Positions 21,801 through 32,299 of a stretch of 64,000 nt of DNA are shown in pieces. Where the stretch lies: NCBI GenBank assembly GCA_024704765.1, contig JAKMXF010000199.1, forward strand, positions 662,448-726,447. The letters run 5' to 3'. Source of the stretch: Oopsacas minuta. Its lineage: Eukaryota > Porifera > Hexactinellida > Lyssacinosida > Leucopsacidae. Made by a program: the position numbers and the translations under genes. The notes beneath the pieces were generated by a model. The model was not told the origin of the DNA and did no database searches. It worked only from the letters and a program-made list of their open reading frames with translations. The first letter of the stretch is position 1; each line of letters opens with the position of its first letter.

Positions 21801-24746
21801 TCATTTTGATCTAGAAAAATGCTGACAAATGTACTGAGCCAGAGAGTAAAACTTTTTTCCATCTTCACCAGTTATTCCCATATTATCAAGATATTTTTCA
21901 TCTAAATAATAAAGCTGTATCGTGTCCTTAAAACCTGAACGTAATAGTAAAGAGTAGTATTTTCCTAAGCCGTATTTAATTAAAAACATTTCTAATTCAG
22001 TATTTTGTAAAGATTCAATAGTTTCTTCTATGGAAATCGAAGAAACACCTACACTCGATTTTGGTTGAGCAATTGCAACCATTTTGCTACCTTCATTAGA
22101 AGAGTGAGACTTGTTAGCTAACATTTCATCATATAAATAATCTATATCTGAAGAGGTGGTAAATTCTAATCGGGCATAAGTATCATCTATATTTACATCG
22201 GTTGCTTTACTTGATGGATCATATATATGGAAACTTCCATGTATTGACCCAACAGGATAAGATTGATAAGTAAGAACTTTGTGAAAAGGTTGGGGAGATT
22301 TTCCAATAAAATCACTCAATGAAATATGAGTTTCCCCAAAAGTGTCATCATCTCCACCCACACATTTTATTTGAACAAAAACAACTTGCTGAATTAAGAA
22401 ATCGCGTTCTTGATTGACAGGGATAATTCTCTCAGGCAATTCTTTCGGCGTCCACTTAGCTACAACATTGTTTGAACCACTGCTCAATTCTCTTATAGAG
22501 GAGCAGTGCTTACTTTTTCGAAACCCATCGAAGCAATCACTGAATAGTTGAAGATAATATATTTCATTGGCATTCGAACGTGTAATATGCGCCTCAAATG
22601 ACTCAAAACCTATTGAAATTTGCATAATATGCATAGATAAAGCCTTAGCAGGAGCCCTTGAAATATCTGGTGCCTGAATACCTAATACAAATGATGCAAA
22701 AACAGGTGAATGATCGCTGGTAAAAATTTCATCTGAACACCCATAAGAAGTAGGTAGGATTGGACTATTAAGATAGGATTTAAACAGAATCCTATCACAA
22801 TATGATGGCACATTTATTTTGTCTTTTACTGCTTTCTTTTTTAATATATGATAACTACTGCGGCTACCACGAATATACCTATAAGTCGGAGGAAATCTAA
22901 CTGGGGCCTCTTCAAATGCAAAAAAGGAGTTATTTCTTTCTAATTCAATAGTAAGTTGGTCATGTCGTTTGAGGTAGTAAAAATCGGCCTCGGTTATCTT
23001 CTCTAAAATAATATCCGGTTCCAAATCTATTCGGTAATTGAGATCGCCAAAGAAAAATGTGTAATTGAATTGGTTTGTAATATCACAATGTGGGTGTGGC
23101 GATTTGAAAATCAGATTTTTCATTATATCTCGGAAATTAGCTCTGCGCTTTGCCAATCGCTTTTGTTCATGACCAGATGTAAGGTGGCAATTGACGAATA
23201 AGAAAGAAGTATTCTCATACGCAAATGATACTCCAACTGCACCTTTATTTCCAACCTTAGTACCAACATTAATTTTACCAAGTCCAGTTTTGACATTTGC
23301 CTGTTGGATATTGCTAACCTTGTGATACAAATCGGACTTAATAATTCCAACCAATCCGATATGCCAAAAATGTTCAAATGCAATTATTTTATATTCTAAT
23401 TTATTCATATTTGAAATATGATTACGCAATTTGGTTGGCCAATCACTTGAAGGTATCCTCATTAGAGTGTCATTTTCTTGAACACCAATAATATAAAGAT
23501 CATAGCTGCGGTCAAGATATCCTGGGAGGTTTATCCCTGTGCCTTTACTAGACAACCAAGTTTCGAGGGAGTCAGGAGGCGATGCTTCACCCATATTCCA
23601 AGTACCAACAAAAAGGGAAATATTATTTCGGGCTATTTTATAGTTGTGGTGATTAATCATCAGGAGTGAAATTTCACAGAATCTTTCTCTTTGACTTAAG
23701 GTCGTAAACAACACACCAATTGATTCATCTAAGCGTTTGACTATTGAAAGGAACAAAGGATTATTTTGGCTTTTTATTATCTTTTGAAGGTCGAGACAAG
23801 GAATATCTTCTTTATGACCATTATTAAGAATGGTCAAAATACCATCATAAGTATTTACTTCTATAACAGAGTGATTCATTTTATGGCATATTTTAACTTC
23901 GAAACTTTCCCTACCAACATCTATCATTCTTTTGGGTTTACTTTCGATATTGTCCTTATATATTTGGTAGGTGTCTTCAGAACTAGGTTCGTTACTAAGT
24001 TGTAATAATAACTTATTAAACAGCTGCTCCGTTTTGAAAACTAGGTCAGTAGTATCTTTCATAGTTGATATTACGGATGCAAAGTCGTTATTAGGGTTGG
24101 AAGTAGGTGATTGAAGGATATCATTAGTGTTGCCCATAGCCAAAAACATAAGTTGATAAGCATATCTCAAGCGCTTTTGAAATAGGTCAATGGAGGTATA
24201 TAGAGTAGAAATATCATTTTCAAAGAGTTGGTAGAGCATCTTGGGCATAGAATGATTATTCACAAAGCTTAATGAATCTGTCATCAGATGTTTAGAAAAA
24301 TATTCTCGAAATTGTCTCTCGAATTCGGTATCTTGTATTGCATTGGGAATCCTCGCCGACAGGGCATTAAAGAATTTTGTATTGGTTTCTAAGCTGACTA
24401 TATTATCATCATCGTCATCTTCATCTTGCTCAACTGCGTAGGTTAACTCACAAACTAATCCACGTTTTGGCTTCCCATAATATTCAATCAATTCAATTAA
24501 ACTTTTAAAATATTGCAAATTAGTAGTTCCGGGGCACTCGATAAAAAATCCCTTTTCAGAGGGGAGGATACGATAATGATGTACTCGGTTATTAAAGAAT
24601 TCAGATAATACATAAGCACCAGATATACTTTCACTAGTACGCACAATAAAGGAACCATTCTTGTCAGCTTGTACAAGCATTTCTTCTGCTCTATTACGAC
24701 TTAATCCTGTGTGGTACCAGGGAGGTGATTCTTCAGAAGTTGACAT
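21801..24746 (-). CDS. INPPL1: SHIP-type phosphatidylinositol 3,4,5-trisphosphate 5-phosphatase
   Basis: The 981-residue product (counted from ATG 24746) should remove the 5-phosphate from PI(3,4,5)P3 at the inner plasma membrane, damping PI3-kinase signalling. Domain order is that of SHIP2: SH2 at about 10-103 (WYHTGLSRNRAEEML; phosphotyrosine-binding Arg in FIVRTSES), an acidic DEDDDDD linker, a helical region, and the 5-phosphatase domain at about 378-690. The phosphatase motifs LFVGTWNMG, NCHLTSG, FFGDLNYR, PSYCDRIL and SDHSPVF are all present, so catalysis should be intact. A C2-like region follows, then a SAM domain at about 917-976. The frame is open upstream to 24854, but the MSTSEESPPWYH start lies 33 bases inside an exon whose acceptor AG is at 24780-24781. 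One uninterrupted 2.9-kb exon is unusual for this family. It is nearer SHIP2 than SHIP1 because of the SAM domain. Confidence 0.92.
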   Translation of the reverse strand: MSTSEESPPWYHTGLSRNRAEEMLVQADKNGSFIVRTSESISGAYVLSEFFNNRVHHYRILPSEKGFFIECPGTTNLQYFKSLIELIEYYGKPKRGLVCELTYAVEQDEDDDDDNIVSLETNTKFFNALSARIPNAIQDTEFERQFREYFSKHLMTDSLSFVNNHSMPKMLYQLFENDISTLYTSIDLFQKRLRYAYQLMFLAMGNTNDILQSPTSNPNNDFASVISTMKDTTDLVFKTEQLFNKLLLQLSNEPSSEDTYQIYKDNIESKPKRMIDVGRESFEVKICHKMNHSVIEVNTYDGILTILNNGHKEDIPCLDLQKIIKSQNNPLFLSIVKRLDESIGVLFTTLSQRERFCEISLLMINHHNYKIARNNISLFVGTWNMGEASPPDSLETWLSSKGTGINLPGYLDRSYDLYIIGVQENDTLMRIPSSDWPTKLRNHISNMNKLEYKIIAFEHFWHIGLVGIIKSDLYHKVSNIQQANVKTGLGKINVGTKVGNKGAVGVSFAYENTSFLFVNCHLTSGHEQKRLAKRRANFRDIMKNLIFKSPHPHCDITNQFNYTFFFGDLNYRIDLEPDIILEKITEADFYYLKRHDQLTIELERNNSFFAFEEAPVRFPPTYRYIRGSRSSYHILKKKAVKDKINVPSYCDRILFKSYLNSPILPTSYGCSDEIFTSDHSPVFASFVLGIQAPDISRAPAKALSMHIMQISIGFESFEAHITRSNANEIYYLQLFSDCFDGFRKSKHCSSIRELSSGSNNVVAKWTPKELPERIIPVNQERDFLIQQVVFVQIKCVGGDDDTFGETHISLSDFIGKSPQPFHKVLTYQSYPVGSIHGSFHIYDPSSKATDVNIDDTYARLEFTTSSDIDYLYDEMLANKSHSSNEGSKMVAIAQPKSSVGVSSISIEETIESLQNTELEMFLIKYGLGKYYSLLLRSGFKDTIQLYYLDEKYLDNMGITGEDGKKFYSLAQYICQHFSRSK

Positions 24747-24779
24747 TCTGTAGTAGAATTCAAAGAAGTGTAAAGAATC

Positions 24780-24802
24780 CTGGAAAACAGAAAGTAAGAA
24801 AT
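24780..24802 (-). promoter_or_regulatory. 3' splice site upstream of the SHIP coding exon
   Basis: On the minus strand the sequence reads TTACTTTCTGTTTTCCAG, a good polypyrimidine tract and AG, ending at 24780. It implies a 5' untranslated exon upstream and shows that the extra 36 codons before 24746 are intron and leader. The call rests on consensus only. Confidence 0.65.
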
Positions 24803-24913
24803 TTAAAGACGATACGCATAGTATAATATAGAAATTTAAATCCAGTTTAACCAATAGACTAGGCGGTCTGTATAGATTGCTAAATTTTTCCTAGCTACAC
24901 TCAGATTAATTGA

Positions 24914-24982
24914 AGCATTAGTATATTGATAATTGAAAATATCCTAAGGAGAGAAATCATTATTTTTCAATATACTAATGCT
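24914..24982. repeat. Perfect 15-bp inverted repeat in SHIP 5' flank
   Basis: agcattagtatattg at 24914-24928 is complementary to 24968-24982, with a 39-base loop. It lies about 165 bases upstream of the SHIP start codon, inside what should be its first intron. Confidence 0.7.
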
Positions 24983-25375
24983 ATGAATATGGCACATTAC
25001 TTCACAATGTATACTATGAGATCTAAGGAAATTTCAAGAAAATATAAAAGATTTGGTTATATAAAGTTCGCGTGTCCCAAATATATAGTAGTGATCATGG
25101 ATGACATATTTTGGGTACAGACTTAGTTTGTTACCCACGAAGATTGTAAATCTCAAAAATATTGTTATTTGCATCTAATAGATTCGGCAAACGTGTTAAT
25201 TAAAATTGGTCAAGTTATTGTATTTTATCTGTTATAAGCCGACGTCTATGGGAAATATTCACCACCTTTCACTAGGCCATAGCATTCAAATAAACTAAGG
25301 CACTGGTACTGCATGTATCATGGCTGGGTTAATGCCGTTCATTCTAAATTTGCAAAAGATTAGAAACCTATAGTT
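24983..25375. other. SHIP upstream region, no gene recognised
   Basis: The frame 24926-25126 has no recognised family. Parts of this stretch (GTAGTGATCATGGATGACAT near 25085) look weakly like the arm of the foldback at 61363-62207. Confidence 0.3.
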
Positions 25376-25377
25376 TA

Positions 25378-26696
25378 CAGGGTGCGTCAAAAGTTCTGCA
25401 ACAATATTGAAAGCTCTATTACAATGCATATATTGGTGCAATCATTTATATAAATGTGGAATAACTATAATATGAGCATAAATAATGAGTAATCTAAGGA
25501 TTTCTAGCTAAGAAGTTTCAAATCTCATCCCTTTGGCTTTCAAACAGCACCTGACCCTATTTTGGAATATATTACAGGCACGAGCAATTTCCTCTGGTCT
25601 AAATCTTTCCAAGCTCGTTTTAGAGCACGCTTAAGTGAAGGAATATCATTGTAAGAACGATTATTAACGATAGCTTCCAATCTTCCCCATAAATAATAAT
25701 CGGATGGGTTGAGATCCGGACTTGATGGGGGCCACTCTTTACGTCCTAAAAACGCTGGTGCATTGCTTGATAGCCATTGTAGTGTAGATTTAGCAGTGTG
25801 TGCCGGCGCACCATCCTGTTGAAATATCCATTTTTCTCCTTTCATAAAAGTTGATCCAATATGCCGAACATATTTATCTAATATAAGGTCTTGATAAACT
25901 TTTGCATTGATCTTCGTTCCTTCTGGGACGAAAACTAAGGGGGTTTTGCCAATTGAAGATACACCTGCCCAAACCATGACAGATTTAGAATATTGACTCT
26001 TCTGAACTGTTCTGAACTGTTCAGGTATATCCTTCCGTGATATTGAATAAATACACGAATTTTTCGAGGTGTTTTTTTATCATTACTGAAAATCTTCTCA
26101 TCTGAAAACACAATTCTCTTAGGGTTGACAGATTTGAGCCAGGTAAGAAGCTTACGACATCTTTGTACCCTCTTGTGAATAACTGTATCAGTTAGAGACT
26201 CAGTCTTAGTTCTCTTGAAGGACTTATATCCCAGGACTTTAGTAACAATTCGCCGAGTCGATGCATTAGAAATCTTGACCCGGGCTGCGATTTTTCGATG
26301 GGAGGGTCGGATGACGAGTCAATAGCTGGCGAACTTTATTGTTCACAGCTGTACAAATAGAGCGCGGACGACCAGATCTTCGCTTATCTGTAATATTGCC
26401 CGTCTCCCTGAAGCGTTTCAAGGTACGCCAGATAAAGGATCTGCCGAATTTCTTTGGATCAAGAGTTTTGAAAATTTGGTTTTGCTCAACACCACTGAGA
26501 AATAATTCAATAACCGCAACTCTCCTTTGTTCAAGCATGATTTTAGTTGACATGACACTAGTATCAATCTAAGTAGCTATTATTACTTAAGTACATATAT
26601 AGATAATTCAAAAGGATGCTTAGTTTAGAAAATTCATTTAAGGGTTAATATGAAACATTGTAATCAATTTTGTTGCAGAACTTTTGACGCACCCTG
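25378..26696 (-). mobile_element. Tc1/mariner-superfamily element with matching ends
   Basis: The left end CAGGGTGCGTCAAAAGTTCT and inverted right end CAGGGTGCGTCAAAAGTTCT are identical over at least 25 bases. They are flanked by TA at 25376-25377 and 26697-26698. Length is 1319 bp, with a minus-strand transposase inside. The perfect ends suggest a fairly recent copy. Confidence 0.92.
25540..26553 (-). pseudogene. Tc1-like transposase, frameshifted
   Basis: The frame 26553-26266 begins MSTKIMLEQRRVAVIELFLS and contains a helix-turn-helix and the GRPRS hinge. A middle part near 26110-26060 carries the first catalytic Asp (RIVFSDEKIF). The frame 25977-25540 carries MVWAGVSSIG, the second Asp in FQQDGAPAHTAKS and the third in PPSSPDLNPSDYYLWGRLE. 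All three catalytic motifs are present but in different frames, so the gene needs at least two frame corrections and is not functional as it stands. The spacing of the second and third catalytic residues, with the DYYLWG ending, fits a Tc1/mariner relative common in arthropods. Confidence 0.88.
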
Positions 26697-26698
26697 TA

Positions 26699-26980
26699 TA
26701 CTATGTTTAGTATCAATTATCGGTTTCTAATATGATCTAATATACAATGATGGTAGGATAGGAGTATGTTCTTCACTACGTTCAATCGGTATTACTCAAT
26801 TTACCCACACATACTAAAATTTGGAAAATATACAAATATCATTGACAATTCTAAAGAAAATTATGATCAAATTAGCATTTCAACAATAAACCACGAGTAT
26901 ATTAAACACCAACAAAAGTAACACACATCTAGTAAATCCTCAATAAGGTTAACCAGTAGATTATATGGTTAGTTGACAAG
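26699..26980. other. No recognisable feature
   Basis: AT-rich spacer between the Tc1-like element and the Ginger-like fragment. Confidence 0.3.
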
Positions 26981-27448
26981 TTAATTGTAAGGATAGTTCA
27001 CCCGTTGATTACGAAGATAGTTGACAAGTTGATTGAGGTGATGTCGAAAAGACGCTGTTTTAACATTACAATCTTTACTTGCATACGGTAGAGTGTCTGT
27101 GACATCTCGAGTTGCATTTAACAAAGATGAGATAGAGAGATAAATGGGCTTAGAAGGAATTACAGAGAAGACAATTGGAATACAAACGATCTCAATTGGG
27201 GCAGGACGAAGCTGCGTAATTCTGCACGGAAGTGAATAAATGCTTACTAACGAACTCTCTCCCATTATCCGGTTCCAAATGTGTAACGGACCAAGCTCAC
27301 AGGAGGCCAGATGTTCAGCCACCTCTAGCGCTCCCTTGGAGTTGAGAGGCTTTAGGATGACAAACTTGCTGAAGCTGTACTGATAGTTGAGGATGTGCTG
27401 ATAATCCTTGTCTGGGCATCTCTGCATCTCCATAAGGTCAGTCTGACC
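26981..27448 (-). pseudogene. Ginger/KRBA2-like integrase core fragment
   Basis: The minus-strand frame reads GQTDLMEMQRCPDKDYQHIL, NYQYSFSKFVILKPLNSKGA and ALEVAEHLASCELGPLHIWN. This matches the start of the integrase catalytic core in KRAB-A domain-containing 2-like/Ginger proteins: an Asp in the DLMEM strand, then LxYQDxxxKFxxLxPLxxKxAxEVA. After HIWNR the second catalytic block (LQSDNGxEF type) is absent and the rest of the frame (27280-26981) is unrelated. The fragment is flanked by repeat B (27530-27945, minus) and its inverted copy C (27040-27230, plus). Confidence 0.6.
27040..27230 (+). repeat. Dispersed repeat, copy C (inverted to A and B)
   Basis: ACAAACGATCTCAATTGGGG and CAGGACGAAGCTGCGTAATT match, in opposite orientation, the GGACCAAGTTGTGCTAT part of 27700-27770 and of 19725-19770. 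The preceding AGATGAGATAGAGAGATAAA matches the GA-rich part of copy B. It sits inside the fragment above, so the Ginger-like piece is bracketed by inverted copies. Confidence 0.55.
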
Positions 27449-27529
27449 ATGCAGCCCAACATTCTCGGTTATGATAGGTCTGTGGATGAGTTTCAGTGTA
27501 GATTTCCTGCCATTGTTGGCTTGGAAAAT

Positions 27530-27945
27530 GGCTCAGAGGCATACGAAGAGGACAATTACTGCACGAAAAACGTGATAGTTGTGGCTCATGAAATACTCCT
27601 ACATCCTGTCACGTCCCCATTACTGAGTTCGTGATGTGCAGCCACTATGCGTAACTTCGTGTAGTCCCCGGAACTCTTTCAAGTACAGGACCTTTGCACC
27701 CTCAAACTCCTCCACAGGATAGCACAACTTGGTCCTGCCCATTTGTAATCGTTTGTATTGCAAGCTCTCTATAATCTATTTCTCTCTCTCTCTCTCTCCT
27801 CATCATATGTACATTGAGCTTCTTATGCTCAGCTTCGAAAATCCTTTAGTAACGGACAGAGTGGGAATATATTGATTTGTCCTAATGAACAAACAATAAT
27901 ACGTACAATAGATATATATAATAAGTAGTTAGAAATATTTAGGGA
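27530..27945 (-). repeat. Dispersed repeat, copy B
   Basis: The same family and orientation as 19553-19965, with a (TC)n run at 27782-27798 where copy A has CTCTCCTCTCTCTCC. It is frame-broken on the minus strand. Confidence 0.65.
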
Positions 27946-28081
27946 GCTCAAAACACACCTTGACAAAGAGAATTTGGTGTATCCAATGTAATTAGCATAT
28001 TGCCTCCCCTAGGGAAATCTCACGTGCCGTCTATGCTATGGGTACTGATTATAGCATATTTCGGGAGGTAGTATCCGTCAC
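27946..28081. other. Short flank of the Gypsy element
   Basis: No feature is seen. This is the sequence just outside the LTR. Confidence 0.3.
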
Positions 28082-28337
28082 TGTTGAATTTTCACATAAG
28101 TCCAACAATGCATATATCAATATATATAGCAGAAAATATACAGAGTTATTACCCGAAAGCAAGGATAACTAATAATTGGAAATGGTAGAATTATAGAGTT
28201 TAGAATGAACAACAAGTGAGTGAAACGAACTAGCCTATAGAATCGAATACATAATCTAAGTATCGTGGTCGCTATGTGCGGTCGGTACGTCGACTATTCA
28301 CAAATAATAGATGTGCTATAAATAGCCTGCTACATCA
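28082..28337 (-). repeat. 3' LTR of the Gypsy element (inferred)
   Basis: On the minus strand the tract TATAGAGGGGAAC (28350-28338) is followed at once by TGATGTAGCAGGCTATTTAT, and 256 bases later the segment ends ...AAAATTCAACA at 28082. The TG...CA ends, position after the integrase region, a TATTTATAG box and the preceding purine tract all fit an LTR. There is no second LTR in the window to confirm it. Confidence 0.6.
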
Positions 28338-28350
28338 GTTCCCCTCTATA
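28338..28350 (-). promoter_or_regulatory. Polypurine tract of the Gypsy element
   Basis: Minus strand AGAGGGGAAC directly precedes the TG start of the LTR, the expected place for priming plus-strand synthesis. This is inferred from position and composition. Confidence 0.55.
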
Positions 28351-28444
28351 TCACTCCGGATTTCAGCTGGTGTCCGATTGTTCGTTTGACCATTGAGCTC
28401 CAATGAATTTCTTCGAGGCATCCAAATTCTTTAAGACCTACATA

Positions 28445-29791
28445 CAGTACCGGCAAAAACTCTGAAATATTGTTGATAAAATGCGAATATACTAGTATTG
28501 GAACAAAAGGTTACAACATTATTATTACAGAACATTTTTATCAACCTATAGTGGAATGAAAACAATAGTTTCATCATTCTATAGCACGAAAATCAATATT
28601 TAATTGGATAACCCTTATTTTTTAGTATTTCCAAGATTTGTTTTGGAATAGATTTCGCTAAGTTTTTACAATATCTTTCAGTGATTTCAGTTACCCAAAC
28701 TTCCCATATGGCCTTGATGAGAGCATTCATTGATGCAGGATACCTAGCAGCAACCATTCGTTTTAGAACTGTCCAGCAATTTTCAATCACATTTAGATCT
28801 GGGCTGCTACCTGGCCAAACCAGGAGATCGATGTTTTTTCAGAAACCCAGTTTTGAAACTCGGGAAGTGTGCACTGGTGCACCATTTTGTTGAAAGATTT
28901 CGCACTCTAAATTGTTCATCATTGGTTCCAGGTTTTTTTAGGACATCTAAATACATTTTTGATGTTATCGTTGTGTTTTTGGCATGATCTAAAGTACTCC
29001 CTTACCTCTTCCAGACATACAGCCCTATATCATAACAGATGGTGAAAATTTGACTGTTTGTATGGTATATTTGGGATTGTACCTTTTATTAGGGGGCCTT
29101 CTCACAAACTGTTTGGTTCCTGAATATTGCACAATCTTCGCTTCGTCACTGAACAATACTTTCATCCATTGTTTGGCTGTCCACGTTTTGTATTTTTTAC
29201 AGAAGTTGAGGCGGTCTCGCAAATTTTAGCAGAAAGGAAAGGCTTTTTCGCGGGTTTGAATGCTCTTAGATTCCCTTTTATCTGTAAATGGGGTCTAACT
29301 GTTCGGGCACTTATCTTTTCAGTCAAATTTAATTCCGAAACATTATTAACAGAGGACACGGTTGGGTCATCTTGAACTATGCGTTTAATTCGGGCATCAG
29401 TTCTTGGGGTGATTTTTAGTTGCCTCCCAGATCTCTTCTTAGACCTTAGATCTCCTGCAAAATCTTAATTTCTTATTCTTTTGAGTGTCTTAGACACTGC
29501 ACCTTGTGAGCTATTAAGAGAAGTAACAATATCCTTCTGTTTCATAGACATGAGATCCATTAGTTCAACTCTTGCACTTTTCTTAGGTGATAGTTCAACC
29601 ATCTTTCAATTGAAAGAACAAGAATAGCAAGTGCTAGTCAAGGTTTGGTGCAAATTACTATATTAAGGTACGCTAATATTATCATCAATAATAATAGGAA
29701 GCAATTAGTAAATAATATTATCAGGCGATTCCTGCGTATATTCAATAAAATTGAAAAATAGTGAACTATTTCAGACTTTTTGCCGGGACTG
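28445..29791 (-). mobile_element. Tc1-like element inserted in the Gypsy copy
   Basis: Ends CAGTACCGGCAAAAACTCTG and, inverted, CAGTCCCGGCAAAAAGTCTG match at 18 of 20 positions. They are flanked by TA at 28443-28444 and 29792-29793. Joining the outer flanks across the TA keeps a plausible continuation of the Gypsy sequence, so the insertion is later than the Gypsy copy. Length is 1347 bp. Confidence 0.88.
28593..29604 (-). pseudogene. Tc1-like transposase, broken
   Basis: Near 29600 the start region reads SPKKSARVELMDLMSMKQKD, followed by a helix-turn-helix and RSGRQLKITPRTD. The frame 29359-29162 has TEKISARTVRPHLQIKG. The frame 29222-29025 has the first catalytic Asp in MKVLFSDEAKIVQYSG. 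The third catalytic region (DLNVIENCWTVLK) sits around 28800-28760, and the frame 28790-28593 ends IPKQILEILKNKGYPIKY. The motif order is that of a Tc1 DD34E transposase. Frames change several times and the copy is dead. Confidence 0.85.
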
Positions 29792-29982
29792 TAGATGGAC
29801 TGACGTAAACTCAGGGGAACTCGAATCGGTCAGTTTGTGAATATTTGTCGTATTTATCGCCCTCAGTCGAGTTCTCCTGTGAAGAATCTGTGGTCATTTG
29901 TGGTTTAGAATAGCTCTCCATAACTTATGACAGGGTGGCTTCGGTAACTGGTAGGTGTCGGGGGAGAATCTTTTACACTGGT

Positions 29983-30740
29983 TCAAATGCACCCATCTCT
30001 CTGACTTTCTACCCCTTGAATCATTTTTGATAAAAACATCGGACCTTTCCTCTGCACGACGAGATAAGGGTCCTTGAATTGTTGATCCAGCCTGCTTCTC
30101 CTGTCGTTCTTCTTTAGATCGACCAAGTCTCCAGTCCTTAAACAGGAATCCTTTATCTCCCTATCGTAGGCTCTTTTTATCCTTTCTCGAGCTGCCTCCA
30201 GTTTCCCCCACTTCGCCATGACACATCCCCCTATCTCTTCTATTCCTTTTACTCATTTACCACTGAATAGCTGTACTAGCTCGACTCGATGTCAAGTGCA
30301 GGATAGTTATCTTGGGCCTATACCAAACATGATTTGGTAAGGAGAGAACCCGCTGCTGGCACTTGGCATGAAATTAAGAATGTACCCAACTTGAGGAAGT
30401 AGATAAGATACAGTTATCCATTCGATTTCTTTTTCTTGAAGGCGGCATCTCATAATCTGTTTAACCCCCTGGATGCCTCTCTCACTCTGTCCTTCCCCCT
30501 CGGGGTGGTATGGTGAGCTTCTCTTCTTCTCGATACCATATTTGGCCAGTACCGCTCATACCTCACTACCATCCACGTTTGGGCCAGGTCGCTCACCATA
30601 TTGTTGGAGGGCTGTGTTTGTGGACCCATCCTTCAAGAATGCCATAAACTATAGTGGGTGCCTCCTGGTTCACCATTGGGTAAAGTTCCATAAATTAGAA
30701 AATGTGTCGATGAGGAGTAAGAAATACCTGTCTTGATTGG
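29983..30740 (-). pseudogene. Gypsy integrase remnant
   Basis: On the minus strand, YFLLLIDTFSNLWNFTQW near 30730-30670 is the core strand with the first catalytic Asp (D-T-F-S). The frame 30219-29983 (WGKLEAARERIKRAYDREIK, CLRTGDLVDLKKND, FKDPYLVVQRKGPMFL) is the C-terminal chromatin-binding part typical of Gypsy integrases (GDLV, GPY-like). Stops and frameshifts lie between. The 30813-31955 hAT separates it from the RNase H part. Confidence 0.75.
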
Positions 30741-30812
30741 AAGCCCATTGCATGGTCGCTACGTCGAAATCCACGAAATCCCGAGGCTTCTTTACTACCG
30801 AAAGGTAACTAG

Positions 30813-31955
30813 CAGTGGCCTAGCAATAGACGATTCATTGAACCAGGACCCCGATGTCCAGAGGGGGCCCTCAAACTATAATTCAAAATTTGGTATACCC
30901 AGAATTTCTGATAAACTTCAATCACGTTTAATTAATTAAATATAAGTATTCCAAGGTCGGCAGAACCAGTTTCGTCTCATTGATTTATCGCCTTGGCCTG
31001 TATGATTTTATATGTGATGTCACCAGAGTATTTTAATTTGCTTTCGCCCGGCCTGTAACAATCATGTTATTTGAAATAATTTTTCGTATTTCTCATTCAT
31101 ATAACCGTATTTCTCTTCAGAATATAAGAAAGAATGAAGAGAAAATTTGTTTCTTGAAATTCAAAGAGAGCAGAAAATGTAAACAAGTAATGTGGTTCGA
31201 AGGGTGATATTGGATTCAAACACCCCCCTCATAACTGGTTTCCCAAAGAGTCATGTTGTTATTCATAATTCAATTATCCTGAATAAGGGCAGAGCTTTTG
31301 GAATCTTATCAACAGAATGCTACCAAATTTTCACAATTATTTTTTACCGAGTTTTCCAAACGAAATCTCAATAGACTCCAAATGACTAATGTATTAGCAG
31401 ACTAAATCTATATTCATTAATAGTATAAATATAATTATGAATAAAATTATCATGTTATCAAAACATAGACATCTAAACAACTTTGGTACAACTGCACAAT
31501 ATTACACTACTCCTGCTATGTGGAAAGAATAGTTGTGCATCGATGTTTGAGCGCCTAAGATTTCTAAAGATTTTCTGGGGGACTTGACCACCAGAACCCC
31601 ACTTACCATCGCCCGCTTCACTCGCTCCAGAGCACCCACCACGATGATCCTGGATACACTACTGAACAAGAATAGATATCTTAGCAAAAGGTTCATATAC
31701 TATGTTTTGTTTCCATCTAAGTACTAGAATAATATACGTATATGTATGCATACCATTATGTGCTTAATGGCTCTGTGACAAGTGCAGGGATCTATGCGTC
31801 TGAAAACCATTCTTACAAGTGAGGAGGTGGGTTCTGAATTTAGAAAACATGTAAATGCTCCGAAACTCATGAAAATTGTGAATTATAGTTTGACCTGATG
31901 GGACTTCACCCATAATATTGAACCGGGGCCCCTCAAATCCTTAATTACGCCACTG
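30813..31955. mobile_element. Non-autonomous hAT inserted in the Gypsy copy
   Basis: The left end CAGTGGCCTAGCAATAGACG and inverted right end CAGTGGCGTAATTAAGGATT share the CAGTGGC(c/g)TA start and later GGGGCC. The 8-bp flanks gtaactag (30805-30812) and ggaactat (31956-31963) agree at 6 of 8 positions, a decayed target duplication. The 1143-bp interior has no recognisable transposase. Confidence 0.7.
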
Positions 31956-32299
31956 GGAACTATCTCTTCTTTTGCTTGATTCCTGGGCTTGTTTTTTTGC
32001 CTGATCAGACACTAAGTAGTTTCAGAATTGACTTCGTACGATCATTCCTGAGTGACCAGCTCTTTAATCGCTGCGGAAACCATAGGGTGCTTGCATAGTT
32101 CGAGTTTCTTCCTTCCTTGGATTCCGGGTTCAGGCCTGCTTAGGTAAATATGCCTCTCGAAATGTTCATGATCGTCATTCACTTCCTATTCAACTGTGCT
32201 TTCCATTCCTGGTAAGTAATCTGCTAATGAATTTTCTGAGCCCTTCACATATTCAATGTTGTAAATGAATATCTCGAGCTCTTGAATCCATCTCACGAG

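Noticed and set aside
24746-24854. Extended N terminus of the SHIP open frame (36 residues, hydrophobic)
   Set aside because: A splice acceptor lies at 24780, and the SH2 domain starts just after the internal ATG, so the extension is intron and leader.
24926-25260. Possible third copy of the 61363-62207 foldback arm
   Set aside because: Only short phrases (IVV-DD(I/L)-like end, TCTAATAGAT, CCGACG) match. By eye this is too weak to call.
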